Counted from the first letter of the stretch, positions 50,126 through 58,914 are shown. The stretch: DNA of 64,000 bases from Myxococcales bacterium (GCA_016793465.1 JAEUJW010000058.1:183980-247979), one strand, 5' to 3'. Notes: generated from the sequence alone by a model not told the origin. Made by a program: numbers and translations.

Positions 50126-51037
50126 CTACGGCTTCGCCGGGGCCGCGCGCACGCGGCCCGCGACCTTGATGAAGGCCAGCATGAGCGACCCGGCGAGCAG
50201 GCCGACGAGGGCGCTCCACAGCGCGGGCAGCAGCAGGCTCGCGCCGGGCAGCGCGAGCGCGCCGAGGTGCACGGCGATGGCGTCGGCGCCGGGGATGCCG
50301 TGCACGAGGATGCCGCCGCCGACCAGGAACATGGCGGCGGTGCCGGCGATCGACAGGCCCTTCATCAGGTAGGGCGCGCCGCGGAGGATCGCCCGGCCGA
50401 GCGCGCGCGCCGGGCCGCCGCGCTTGCTGAGCTTCAGGCCCGCGTCGTCGAGCTTGACGATGCCCGCGACCAGGCCGTAGACCCCGACGGTCATCAGCAG
50501 GGCGATCGCCACCAGCACGAGCACGCGGGTGACGAACGGCGCGGCCGCGACGGCCCCGAGCGAGATGACGATGACCTCGGCCGAGAGGATGAAGTCGGTG
50601 CGCACGGCCCCGCGGACCTTGGCGGCCTCGAGGGCGACGAGGTCGACCGCGGGGTCGGCGACGGCCCGGCTCAGCTCGGCCCGGTGCTCGGCGTGCTCGG
50701 CCGGCTCGAGCCAGCGGTGGGCCAGCTTCTCGCAGCCCTCGTAGCAGAGGAACGCGCCGCCGAGCATGAGCAGCGGGGTGATCGCCCACTCGGCCACGGC
50801 GCTGATCAGCAGCGCGACCGGCACGAGGATCGCCTTGTTGACGAGCGAGCCCTTGGCCACCGCCCACACCACCGGCAGCTCGCGCTCCGGCACCACGCCG
50901 GCGACCTGCTCGGCGTTGAGGGCGAGGTCGTCGCCGAGGACGCCGGCGGTCTTCTTGGTCGCGACCTTGGTGAGGACGGCGACGTCGTCGAGCAGCGCCG
51001 CCAGATCGTCGAGGAGGGTGAGGAGCGTGCTTGCCAT
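50126..51037 (-). CDS. DUF808 family membrane protein (YedI-like)
   Basis: 303 residues. It has the features of DUF808/YedI: a soluble N-terminus (LLDDLAALLDDVAVLTKVATKKTAGVLGDDLALNAEQV), then WAVAKGSLVNKAILVP, a GGAFLCYEGCEKLAHR segment, and several membrane helices. The family is widespread and has no assigned biochemical function. An ATG at 51037 gives a full-length protein. The next gene upstream on the same strand is broken (see the pseudogene). Confidence 0.85.
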   Translation of the reverse strand: MASTLLTLLDDLAALLDDVAVLTKVATKKTAGVLGDDLALNAEQVAGVVPERELPVVWAVAKGSLVNKAILVPVALLISAVAEWAITPLLMLGGAFLCYEGCEKLAHRWLEPAEHAEHRAELSRAVADPAVDLVALEAAKVRGAVRTDFILSAEVIVISLGAVAAAPFVTRVLVLVAIALLMTVGVYGLVAGIVKLDDAGLKLSKRGGPARALGRAILRGAPYLMKGLSIAGTAAMFLVGGGILVHGIPGADAIAVHLGALALPGASLLLPALWSALVGLLAGSLMLAFIKVAGRVRAAPAKP

Positions 51038-51281
51038 CGAGCCGGTCGCCGCGAGCCGCCGACGCTACTATGCGAGGCCACGGCTGTCGTTGTCCACGCG
51101 GTTCGCGTGCGGGAAGTCGGCACTTCCAGACCACGCATCGGATGGCACGCTTCGCGTGCAGGCCCTGAACATGCGTGTCCCCGCCGGGCGCGCCCGCGCC
51201 TGGCGCTCTCGCGCCGGAGCTCGGATTCCGGTTGCGGCTGTGCCTTCACCTCCCGACCTCCAGAGCCTCCGCAGCCGCTCA

Positions 51282-51967
51282 TCAACGCACGGACGATGAG
51301 GACGCGGCAGCGATCGTCTCCTCGAGCAGCGCTGCCACCCGTGAGGCGTTGTCGGGGACGGTGATCACCGACATGTGATCGGCGCCCGCGATCGTCACGT
51401 GGCGACCACGGCTCGAGGCGGCGGCGATCTCCGCGTGCAGCTGCAGATTCACGGCGTGCACGTCGGCGGACATCCCGACGAGCGGCTGCTCCGCACTGAC
51501 GACGAGGACGGGCCGCTCTTCGAGAGCCCGGTCGGAACGCGCCGCGGTCATGGTCGTGTCCCACGCGTTCATCTCGGCGGCCGTCGCCCGCAAGTGGCCC
51601 GGCGACGAGGAGAACATGCGTGCGGCCCGAGCCTGGTCGTCCGGCAAGCCTGTGTAGAGACGTCCGAGCGGGTTGATGAGGCGGAGCAGACCGATGCGGG
51701 CCAACCAGGGCAACAGACGCAGCGCCCGTGTGACGCGCTCGTGGGCGGCGCGGGCCTCGGCCGGGAGCCGCTCGAGCTGGTCGGGATGTGTCGGCTCGAT
51801 GAGCCCGAGCGCGACGACCTCGTCAGGATGACGCCCGGCGAACACGCGGATCAGCGCGCCGCCCAGCGAGTGATCAGCGCGAGGATCGCCACGACCGCCC
51901 AGCGGGTGAACCTCCCGAACCGCTGGAGCGGCGTTCGCGGCCGCGGAGGGCTCGGCGGGGCCGTCAC
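51282..51967 (-). pseudogene. Alpha/beta hydrolase broken by internal deletion
   Basis: The C-terminal ~190 residues form a hydrolase from the nucleophile elbow onward (HSLGGALIRVFAGRHPDEV ... IAGADHMSVITVPDNASRVAALLEE, with the catalytic His). The part before the Ser is missing. In another frame just upstream, from a GTG at 51967, lies a start, a short Pro-rich head and one membrane helix (FGRFTRWAVVAILALI). The two meet near 51870, out of frame, with the ~80-residue core lost. So the gene is a deletion-plus-frameshift pseudogene. Confidence 0.7.
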
Positions 51968-51969
51968 GC

Positions 51970-52302
51970 GTGGATGTCCTTGGGTTCAAAGAGGATGCGG
52001 GGCGCGTCACGCTCGAGGAGCTGTTCGGGCTGTTCGGCGGCGACGACCCGCTCGTCTCGACGGCCGACCGACCGTGGCGGCGCCACGACGCGATGCGGCT
52101 CGACCCGCTGCGCCCGCTGGCCGCGGCGACCCACCTGATCGACCTGCGGTGGTTCGCCGGCGCTCCGGTGTGGATGCCCGTACACAGCCTCCTGGTCCGT
52201 GGGCTCGGGTGGGCGTGGCCTGGAATACACCTGGTGCTGGCGAGATCCTCGGCCACCGCCGCGCGCGACGGCGAGGCGGTGGCCACGCGCGGCCCTCAGC
52301 GG
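51970..52302 (+). other. Coding-like fragment overlapping opposite-strand frames
   Basis: A plus-strand frame with a protein-like look (GRVTLEELFGLFGGDDPLV, THLIDLRWFAGAPVWMPVHSLL, WAWPGIHLVLA) resembling membrane glycosyltransferase loops. It has no proper start and runs into the small protein gene beyond 52296. A minus-strand frame covers the same bases, ending in IHA just before the pseudogene start (GTGA overlap). It may be a remnant of a lost gene; I do not claim a product. Confidence 0.25.
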
Positions 52303-52463
52303 AGCTGGTTGCTGCCTCCGGCCGGCTTGTCGCCGCCGCCCGGGTGGGCCGGGTTGTTGGGGTTCTTCTGGTTGTCGCGGTTCTGCTGGTCTTCGCCGAA
52401 CTTCTGGTTGTTGGGGTTCTTGACGTCGGAGCGCTGGTCGTTGGGGGTCTGTTGCGACTTCAT
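52296..52463 (-). CDS. Small Asn/Gln-rich hydrophilic protein
   Basis: 55 residues from an ATG at 52463, rich in Asn, Gln, Asp and Pro (NNQKFGEDQQNRDNQKNPNNP), with no signal and no Cys. Similar short hydrophilic Asn-rich proteins are common in environmental bacteria and some are stress-linked. The codons differ from the antisense frame and the composition is that of a disordered protein. The ribosome-binding site is weak. A gene is likely but not certain. Confidence 0.55.
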   Translation of the reverse strand: MKSQQTPNDQRSDVKNPNNQKFGEDQQNRDNQKNPNNPAHPGGGDKPAGGSNQLR

Positions 52464-52577
52464 GCCCGTAAGGTGACCCCGATCCGCGGCCACGCGCGCT
52501 GAAGAGATTGCCGCGGGGCCGCGCCGTCCGGTCGCGCGAGAACCCGCGGGCGCCGCCGTGGTGGTATCGTGCGAACG

Positions 52578-53543
52578 ATGTTCATCGGCGAGAGATCCTC
52601 AAAGCTCGCGTTGTTCGTGACCCTGTGCCTGTGCGCCTGCGGCGAGGAGGCCGCCGCGGTCGCGCCGGCGCCGACACCCGCGCCCGAGTTCGACGACCCG
52701 TTCGCGGAGGAGGCCGTCGAGGTCGCGGCCGCGGCCGCTCCGGCTCCGGCGGTCGCGGAGTCGGCGGCGGTCGCGGGCACGCCGGAGGCCGCGACGGTCG
52801 CAGGCTCACCGGCGTCACCGGCGGTCGCGGAGTCGGCGGCGGTCGCGGGCACGCCGGAGTCGGCGGCGGTCGCGGGCACGCCGGCGCCCGCGGATTCGAA
52901 CGCCAGCGCGACCGCGGGGGCCGCCCGGCGCAAGTCGAAGCCGGGCGCCGCGCCTGTCCCTCAGGACATCCCACCGGCGCCGGCGCCGGCGCCGACGCCC
53001 GAGGAGCCGAAGGCGCCGGAGGTCACCACTCCGACGCCTTCGCCGGCGCCCGCGCCCGCGCCCGCGCCCGCGCCGACCGTCGCGCCCGGGCCCGAGCGCT
53101 TCGCCGGCAGCTTCTCCTACGTCGGCGGTCAGGCCCAGCGCGACCAGATGGCGGCGGCGATCGAGGCGACGGTGATGGCGCTCAACGTCATGTTCCGCTC
53201 GATCGCCCGCAAGCGCATCACCGAGGGCAACCCGCTGCGCGAGCAGGTCACCATCGCCGTCGCCGGCAAGGCGGTGACCGTCAGCTTCGGCGCCGATCGC
53301 AGGGTCTCCGGCGCGCTCGACGGCCCCGGCGTGGCCTGGACCGACGAGGCAGGCTCGCCGCTCACGGTCACGTTCTCGCAGGTCAAGGGCCGCATCGTCA
53401 TGTTCTGCCAGGGCAAGGGCGGAGCGCGCCGCAACGTGTTCACGCTCGACGACGCGGGCGACAAGCTGACGATGAGCGTGACGATGTCGTCGGATCGCCT
53501 GCCGGTGCCGGTCAAGTACGCGCTGACCTACCGCCGCAAGTAG
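52578..53543 (+). CDS. Repeat-linker lipoprotein, unknown C-terminal domain
   Basis: 321 residues. A lipobox ends at LCLCAC. A linker of Ala/Pro/Val with several near-exact copies of a ~10-residue unit (ESAAVAGTPE), coded by ~30-bp DNA repeats, is followed by a Pro/Ala run. A 140-residue strand-rich domain (GSFSYVGGQAQRDQMAAAIEATVMALN ... YALTYRRK) has no family I can name. A TATCGT -10-like box lies 9 bp before the ATG (52578). One dispersed palindrome (52953-52971) lies in the linker. Confidence 0.75.
   Translation: MFIGERSSKLALFVTLCLCACGEEAAAVAPAPTPAPEFDDPFAEEAVEVAAAAAPAPAVAESAAVAGTPEAATVAGSPASPAVAESAAVAGTPESAAVAGTPAPADSNASATAGAARRKSKPGAAPVPQDIPPAPAPAPTPEEPKAPEVTTPTPSPAPAPAPAPAPTVAPGPERFAGSFSYVGGQAQRDQMAAAIEATVMALNVMFRSIARKRITEGNPLREQVTIAVAGKAVTVSFGADRRVSGALDGPGVAWTDEAGSPLTVTFSQVKGRIVMFCQGKGGARRNVFTLDDAGDKLTMSVTMSSDRLPVPVKYALTYRRK
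52953..52971. repeat. Dispersed palindrome in a lipoprotein gene
   Basis: CCTGTCC-CTCA-GGACATCC inside the linker of the lipoprotein gene, with an arm pair TGTCC/GGACA. Confidence 0.45.
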
Positions 53544-53594
53544 ACGGCGGCGGCGTGTAAGCCCGGCCCGGGGTACGGGCGTTGGGGGCTCGTC

Positions 53595-53873
53595 ATGCGG
53601 CGATCCAAGCACCCCCTGCGCGTCTGTTCTGCCCTGGCTCTGGCCGCGACGTGCGGCGTCCTGACGCCGCAGCGGGCCGAGGCGTTCTGCGGGTTCTACG
53701 TCAGCGGCGCCGAGCAGAAGCTGTACGACGACGCGACCGGCATCGACGTGCCGACCACGCGCGGTTGCGGGCGCTGCGACGTGAACGGCGGCCCGGGCTC
53801 GCTGGCGGCGATCCTCGGCGGGGCGCTGCTCGGGCTGCTGCGACGCCGTCGCGGGCGCGGGGGGCCGCGGTGA
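53595..53873 (+). pseudogene. DUF2330 gene with internal deletion
   Basis: The 92-residue product joins the two ends of a DUF2330 protein. The N-terminal signal peptide and start of the domain are present (MRRSKHPLRVCSALAL ... AFCGFYVSGAEQKLYDDAT), as is the C-terminal Cys-rich sorting tail (GCGRCDVNGG ... GALLGLLRRRRGRG). Some 400 residues between them, including the domain core, are missing, and the frame is kept. Compare the complete DUF2330 gene at 61866. It may still yield a small exported peptide. Confidence 0.65.
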
Positions 53874-53969
53874 GGGGGTTCGTCGCGGCGCGGCGGGCTG
53901 GTATCGTGGCGGACCATGGGCGCGCGGCGTGCGGGGCAGGTGCGTGGGCGCGGGTCGGTCGGCTGGCGC

Positions 53970-54009
53970 TCGGGACAGGTGCGATTCACCTGGCTTTCAG
54001 GACAGGCTA
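53970..54009. repeat. Pair of dispersed-palindrome half sites
   Basis: Two CGGGACAGGT/CAGGACAGGC half sites in the leader just before the cytochrome start codon (GTG 54026). Confidence 0.35.
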
Positions 54010-54025
54010 GCGCGGAGGCGGGGCG

Positions 54026-56230
54026 GTGAGGCGCGCGGGGCTGGCGCTCGCGCTGGGCGCGTTCGCCTGCGCGGGCGCGCCGGAGCCGCGGGCGGCCCCC
54101 GCCGTCAACCCGGTCGCGCCGCGGGGCGAGCCGGCGCTCGCGGCGGCCGCCCCGGAGCCGGCGCCGGGCGGGCCGGCGGTGCTGCCCGGCGCGGGCGGGG
54201 CGTTCGCGCCGGCGTTGACCGAGCTGGCCGCGCCGACTTCGACGCCGGCACCATCACTATTAAATCGTCCCGTGAGCGGCGAGGACCTGGCCGACACGAG
54301 GACCTGCGAGACCTGCCACGCCGACGTGGCGGCGCAGTGGAAGGGCAGCGCGCACGCGTTCGCCTCGTTCAACAATCCGATCTACCGCACCTCGATCGAA
54401 CGCTTCCGCGAGGCCCGCACGCCGCAGCACAGCCGCTTCTGCGGCGGCTGCCACGACCCGGCGCTGCTGGTCGACGGGGCGCTCGACGCCGCGAAGATCG
54501 CCGCCGACGACGCGCGCGCGCACGCGGGCGTCACCTGCCAGACCTGCCATTCGATCGAGCGCGCGACCTACGACGGCAACGGCAGCTACCGCCTGCGCGG
54601 CGCGCTGCTGGCGGCCCCGTCGATCGACGACCCGGCCAGCGTCGCCGCCCACAAGGTCGCGGCTCGACCGCCCGCGCTCGGCAGCCCCGAGATGTGCAGC
54701 TCGTGCCACAAGGCGTTCCTCGGGCCCGCCACCGGCCACCCGCACCACATCGCCGGCACCGACGACGTCGGCCCGTGGCTGCACTCGAGCTTCGCCGGCA
54801 GCCACACCCGCCTCGACGACCCGGTCGCGCAGGCCGACTGCACCGCCTGCCACATGCCGATGGAGCCCGCGACCCGCGGCGACATGGCGGCCGACGCCGG
54901 GGGCCGCGTCGCCTCGCACCGCTTCCTCGGCGGCCACACCTGGCTGGCGGCCATGCGCGGCGACGAGGCCACGGTCGCGGCCGTGAAGGCGTTCCTGAGG
55001 GACCGCGCCAGCGTCGACGTCGCCGCGGTCAGCGGCCCCGGCGGCGCGCTCACGCTGCCGGCCGACGGCGCCCCGGTGACGCCCGGCGCGCGCCTCGAGC
55101 TCGACGTGGTGGTCCGCAACCTCGGCGTCGGCCACCACTTCCCCGGCGGCACCCGCGACGCCCAGGACGCGTGGGTCGAGCTGACCGTGCACGCGGCCGA
55201 CGGCCGGGTGCTGGCGACCACCGCCGAACCCCACCGACTCGGCTCGGCGATGGCCGACATGTCCGGCGTGCCGCAGCTCGCCCGCGAGATCGAGGACCTC
55301 CACCTCGGCGTCTACGACCACACCATCGCCCCGCGCGACGCCCGGGTCGTGCGCTTCTCCCTGGATGTCCCCGAGGACATGCCGCGATCGGCCCTGCCCC
55401 TGCGGCTGGTGGCGCGGGTGCAGCACCGCAGCCGCACCGAGGCGCTGCGCGAGGCGACCTGCAGCGACGCCCGCAGGCCGACCGGCAGGGCCTTCGTCGC
55501 CGCGACCCGCGCGCTGCGCGGCGAGTCGCTCGACGCCTGCGCGGCCCAGCCGGTCGCCACCGTCGCCGAGGCCGAGGTGTGGATCGGCGACGGCCGCGCC
55601 CCCGGCGACCCCGAGGTCGCCGCGCGCCGGCTGTACGCGCACGGGCTCGGGCTGCTGCACGAGGTCCAGGAGCACGTCGGCCGCGCCGGCCGCAGCTTCG
55701 AGGCGGCGCTCGAGCGGACCCGCGACGACCGGCTGCGGGCCCAGATCTTCGCCGGCCTGGCGCTGGTCGCCAGCCGCCAGGGCCGCGTCGACGACGCGCG
55801 CGCGCTGGCCGCCCGGGCCCAAACCCTGGCCCCCGATCACCCGGCCCCGGCGTGGATCTCCGGGCAGGCGCTGGCCGCGGTGTGGCGCTGGCCGCAGGCG
55901 GCCGAGCTGCTGCAGCAGGTGGTCGAGATGACGCCGAACGACCCGTCGGTGTGGGCCGACCTGGCCCTGGCCCACGGCAGCGCGGGCCGGTCGGCGGCCG
56001 CGCTGAAGGCGGCGACGACGGGCCTGCGCCTCAACCCGCGGCACCCCGACCTGCTGCGGATCCAAGCGCTGGCGCTGGACCCCGCGGTCGCAGACGCGGC
56101 GATGTCCGCGTTCCTCGAGCACCGACCCCCGGACAACACCCCGAGGGTCCGCTCCGCGTGCTCGCGCGAGGTCCCCGGCTGCGCGCGCGAGCGTCTGCCC
56201 GTCCACACGCACCCGTTGCGCTGGCGCTGA
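54026..56230 (+). CDS. Pentahaem cytochrome c with TPR-like end, lipoprotein
   Basis: 734 residues from a GTG with a GGAGGCGGGG ribosome-binding site. A short signal ends near FACAG. The N-terminal half has five CxxCH haem sites: CETCH (~93), CGGCH (~139), CQTCH (~171), CSSCH (~223) and CTACH (~271). A strand-rich part follows (LELDVVVRNLGVGHHFPGGTRDAQDAWVEL). The C-terminal ~200 residues are helical TPR-like repeats (AQIFAGLALVASRQGRVDDARALAARAQTLAP). This resembles the cytochrome c554/DmsE-like proteins with TPR fusions found in myxobacteria. Its electron partner is unknown. Confidence 0.9.
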   Translation: MRRAGLALALGAFACAGAPEPRAAPAVNPVAPRGEPALAAAAPEPAPGGPAVLPGAGGAFAPALTELAAPTSTPAPSLLNRPVSGEDLADTRTCETCHADVAAQWKGSAHAFASFNNPIYRTSIERFREARTPQHSRFCGGCHDPALLVDGALDAAKIAADDARAHAGVTCQTCHSIERATYDGNGSYRLRGALLAAPSIDDPASVAAHKVAARPPALGSPEMCSSCHKAFLGPATGHPHHIAGTDDVGPWLHSSFAGSHTRLDDPVAQADCTACHMPMEPATRGDMAADAGGRVASHRFLGGHTWLAAMRGDEATVAAVKAFLRDRASVDVAAVSGPGGALTLPADGAPVTPGARLELDVVVRNLGVGHHFPGGTRDAQDAWVELTVHAADGRVLATTAEPHRLGSAMADMSGVPQLAREIEDLHLGVYDHTIAPRDARVVRFSLDVPEDMPRSALPLRLVARVQHRSRTEALREATCSDARRPTGRAFVAATRALRGESLDACAAQPVATVAEAEVWIGDGRAPGDPEVAARRLYAHGLGLLHEVQEHVGRAGRSFEAALERTRDDRLRAQIFAGLALVASRQGRVDDARALAARAQTLAPDHPAPAWISGQALAAVWRWPQAAELLQQVVEMTPNDPSVWADLALAHGSAGRSAAALKAATTGLRLNPRHPDLLRIQALALDPAVADAAMSAFLEHRPPDNTPRVRSACSREVPGCARERLPVHTHPLRWR
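55365..55380. repeat. Dispersed palindrome in the cytochrome gene
   Basis: ATGTCC-CCGA-GGACAT, encoding DVPEDM in the pentahaem cytochrome gene. Confidence 0.5.
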
Positions 56231-56327
56231 GCCGACCGGCGCTCATCGTGACAGTGGCAGTTGCGGACCCTGCGAACGGCGACCGCTGTCACTACTCGGG
56301 AGATCCCCAGGGGGGTTCTCCCTCGAG

Positions 56328-56528
56328 CTAGGGGTTCTCGTCGGCGAACAGGCGCTGGCGCAGGCTGGTCCGCAGGCGGCGGACCTGGTTGCCGTCGAGG
56401 TGATTGCTGTGGCGTCCGAACAGCTGCCGCCACGGATCGGCCTCCACGTCCATCGGGGCGGGGTCTACGTCGTCGGTGTGGTCGGAGCGATCGATCTTGG
56501 AACGGTCGAGCGTGGGTCGGTCGAGCAT
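56328..56528 (-). CDS. Small basic protein, unknown function
   Basis: 66 residues. The N-terminus is Asp-rich (DRPTLDRSKIDRSDHTDDVDP) and the C-terminus is basic and helical (WRQLFGRHSNHLDGNQVRRLRTSLRQRLFADENP). There is no signal peptide or known motif. No ribosome-binding site of note is present, so the gene is plausible but weakly supported. The surrounding region 56231-56964 holds nothing else I can name, apart from the palindrome at 56681 and short inverted repeats. Confidence 0.4.
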   Translation of the reverse strand: MLDRPTLDRSKIDRSDHTDDVDPAPMDVEADPWRQLFGRHSNHLDGNQVRRLRTSLRQRLFADENP

Positions 56529-56680
56529 CGGTGTTAGCTGCTGCTGGGGGGTGAGCTAGTAGTGTCACATGCCGCTCGAAGGATCACGCACTTTGCTGGC
56601 GGTGCCGCGAAAATTCGCTGCATCGCCGGTGGAGGGCTCGCGGACGGGGAGGCCCGCGTCCGCGGTCCGGCCAGTGATGT

Positions 56681-56698
56681 CCTGTCCGTGAGGACAGG
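56681..56698. repeat. Dispersed palindrome in the intergenic gap
   Basis: CCTGTCC-GTGA-GGACAGG, a perfect 7-bp stem with a 4-nt loop in gene-poor sequence. It may form a transcript hairpin. Confidence 0.5.
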
Positions 56699-56964
56699 TC
56701 TGCCTGCGCTGCCCGAACGACGTCCGAACGACGTCCGATCGTGACAGTGGCCCGCGGCGGCACGAACGCCGGCCCAGCCGGCGCGGACGGCTCCGCTCGC
56801 GGCGGTCCGCGCCGCCGCTCATAGTTCGGCCGGCTGCACATCTGGCCTGAAGTACAGGTGTCCGTCGTGCATGTCATGCGTGACGCGAGATGCCGGGCCG
56901 ACCGGGGGTTGTCAACGTTGCACGACCCGCGCCAGCCAGTCGACGCGGGCCTCCGACGCGGGCG

Positions 56965-57348
56965 TCAACCGACGCCGAGGATCGTGGTGAGCTGCTTGAT
57001 GAACTGTTCTTCACGGTCGGTGATGCGACCGTCGGCTCGCGCGAGCTCGATGAGGTTGACGAGCACGGCGCTGCGCTGCTTGTCGTTCATCTGCTGCTTC
57101 ATGACGCCGGCGTACTCCTCGGCCTGGGCCAGGCGGGCGTCGTCGTCGGGGAGGCCGTTGACCCACGCCGCCGACTCGACGATGACGCGGCGGATCACCC
57201 CGGCCGGCGCCTCGGGCAACCAGCCCTGCAGCGCCTTGGCGATGGCGTCGACCTCGGACTGCGCCAGCTCGCCGTCGGTGACGTGGCTGAACGTGAGGTA
57301 CACGAACGCGAGGATGTGAAGGGCGGACGGGTTCTCTGGCTTGGACAT
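56965..57348 (-). CDS. TerB-like tellurite-resistance family protein
   Basis: 127 residues of the TerB/DjlA-N fold: all helical, with ALHILAFVYLTFSHVTDGELAQSEVDAIAKALQGW and a second half ending in ADGRITDREEQFIKQLTTILG. The paired acidic D-x-E(L/x)-x-x-E clusters can bind metal ions. Members appear in many contexts beyond tellurite resistance, so the label does not set the role. No other ter gene is near. An ATG at 57348 is used; the next ATG is at 57351. Confidence 0.78.
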   Translation of the reverse strand: MSKPENPSALHILAFVYLTFSHVTDGELAQSEVDAIAKALQGWLPEAPAGVIRRVIVESAAWVNGLPDDDARLAQAEEYAGVMKQQMNDKQRSAVLVNLIELARADGRITDREEQFIKQLTTILGVG

Positions 57349-57477
57349 CATCACGATGATAGCCAAGCCCGCGTCACGCGGATCGTGCGCGGGCTCCGCT
57401 GCACACGGGCGCGAACGTGCGCGACGCGATGTCCCGAAGCGCACGCGAGGGAGACCGCGAATGCATCGCCCGGCCCG

Positions 57478-57644
57478 GCCGACCCGGGCCCCGGAGCGCA
57501 CACGAAGAAGGCCCCGAGAGGGGCCATCGGCGCCGCCGACCCGGGCCCCGGAGCGCACACGAAGAAGGCCCCGGAGCGCACACGAAGAAGGCCCCGAGAG
57601 GGGCCATCGGCGCAGCCGACCCAGGCCCCGGAGGGGCCGTGAAG
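57478..57644. terminator. Array of three GGCCCC/GGGGCC hairpins
   Basis: Three related units: hairpins at 57510-57525 and 57590-57605 (GGCCCC-GAGA-GGGGCC, GNRA loop) and at 57624-57638 (GGCCCC-GGA-GGGGCC), joined by repeated GCGCACACGAAGAA spacers. The last unit (57616-57644) is identical to 4938-4966. The array lies between the PH gene (ends 57650) and the TerB-like gene. Confidence 0.65.
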
Positions 57645-57649
57645 TCAGG

Positions 57650-58258
57650 TCAGTGATGATCGTGGTGGACGCCGAGGTCGTCGCCGTGGCCGTGGCCGGC
57701 GAGCTCCATCGGGCGGTTGGTGTGGCGGGCGTACTGCACGGCGTCGCGGATGCGCTCGAACAGCTGGCGGTGGTTGGGCATGCCGTAGAGCGTCAGCACG
57801 GGGTCGGACTGGTCGGTGCCGACGAGGTAGATCTTGGCGTTGTCGAACAGCTGGTCGAGGATGCTGCGCTCGTAGCGGACGTCGAGCACGCGCCACAGCT
57901 CGAGGGTGTCGAGCTTGGTCGTGAGGACCCCGCGCTCGACCTCCACGCGGCGGCGGGTGATGCGGTACTTCGACTTGATGTGCACGAGGTACGACCAGAA
58001 CAGCATCGGCACGCCGACCAGCGAGAGCACCCACAGCGGGTAACCGGCCAGCGCGGGGATCTTCATGAGGAAGTAGCCGAACACGCCGCCGACGACGCAC
58101 ACGAGCGTCCACATCAGGTAGGTGCCGATGTTGCTGCTGTGCTTGGCGATGCCCTCGTACAGGACGTCGTCCATCCCGGGTTGCGGGGCCGAGCCGACCG
58201 GCGGCTGCGCCTGCGGCGGGGGCGGGGCGGCGTTCGGATCTGCGGGCGGATTTTGCAT
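57650..58258 (-). CDS. PH-domain membrane protein
   Basis: 202 residues. A Pro/Ala/Gln-rich head is followed by two membrane helices (YLMWTLVCVVGGVFGYFLM and PLWVLSLVGVPMLFWSYLV). A bPH_2 domain with the typical YRITRRRVEVERGVLTTKLDTLELWRVLDV strand set follows, and the protein ends in GHGHGDDLGVHHDHH, a His-rich tail that could bind metal. The function is unknown. Its stop is just upstream of the third hairpin of the repeat array. Confidence 0.83.
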   Translation of the reverse strand: MQNPPADPNAAPPPPQAQPPVGSAPQPGMDDVLYEGIAKHSSNIGTYLMWTLVCVVGGVFGYFLMKIPALAGYPLWVLSLVGVPMLFWSYLVHIKSKYRITRRRVEVERGVLTTKLDTLELWRVLDVRYERSILDQLFDNAKIYLVGTDQSDPVLTLYGMPNHRQLFERIRDAVQYARHTNRPMELAGHGHGDDLGVHHDHH

Positions 58259-58350
58259 GGCCCCGAGGGTGACACGCGGGGTCGCGTCCTGGCAACCCGG
58301 CGCGCGCGCGCGGTGTGACGCCGCGGGCGCAGGCCCGGCGGGCCGCGAGG

Positions 58351-58857
58351 CTATTCCGGGCTGTCCGAAGGGTCAGCTTCGGGATCGAACACGCGGCCGT
58401 CGGCCAGGGTCACCGGGGTCGCGCGGTGGTCGACGCCGTGGGCGCGCAGGACGTCGTCGACGATGCCGGCGACCTGCCCGACCAGGCCGGTGCAGAAGCG
58501 GTGGCGGGCGGGTCCGGTGAACTCGCCGTGCGGCGCGGTGAGGTTGTCGCAGACGAGGTCGGGGCTGGCGCCGCGGTCGATCTCGGCGCGCACGCGGGCC
58601 TCGTAGTCCTGCATGGCGGCGCGGAGGGCGGGCGTGACCTTGCCGGTCGGGTCGGGGTCGCCAAGGAACTCGCCGAGCAGCAGCTGGCCGGCGACCACGG
58701 CGCCGCAGGTGCCGTGGCCGGTGATGCCGCCGCGGCGCAGCGACTGGTAGGCGGCGGTCGGGCGGTCGAAGGTCTCGGCCAGGGCGATCCCGCAGGAGCG
58801 GTGGGGCGTGCGGGCGCCGTCGTAGAGGAGGAGGGCCTTCGAGCGGAGCGGCGGCAT
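58351..58857 (-). CDS. C_GCAxxG-type redox protein
   Basis: 168 residues resembling the C_GCAxxG_C_C family. The parts present are SCGIALAETF near the N-terminus and GHGTCGAVVAGQLL, and later Cys follow in DLVCDN and HRFCTGLVG. The spacing suggests redox-active or iron-sulfur-binding Cys. No signal peptide is seen. It is divergent from the M20 peptidase gene, and its start is ~57 bp from that gene's ATG. The partner and substrate are not known. Confidence 0.65.
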   Translation of the reverse strand: MPPLRSKALLLYDGARTPHRSCGIALAETFDRPTAAYQSLRRGGITGHGTCGAVVAGQLLLGEFLGDPDPTGKVTPALRAAMQDYEARVRAEIDRGASPDLVCDNLTAPHGEFTGPARHRFCTGLVGQVAGIVDDVLRAHGVDHRATPVTLADGRVFDPEADPSDSPE

Positions 58858-58914
58858 CCCGGGAGTGTGCCACCGCTCGCGGGCCCGGGGGCGACTTGCT
58901 AGGGTGGGGCCCGC

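Noticed and set aside
52508..53560. Alternative frames across the AVAGTPE lipoprotein
   Set aside because: All three frames stay open because of the repeats, but only the frame from 52578 has a lipobox and a normal C-terminal domain.
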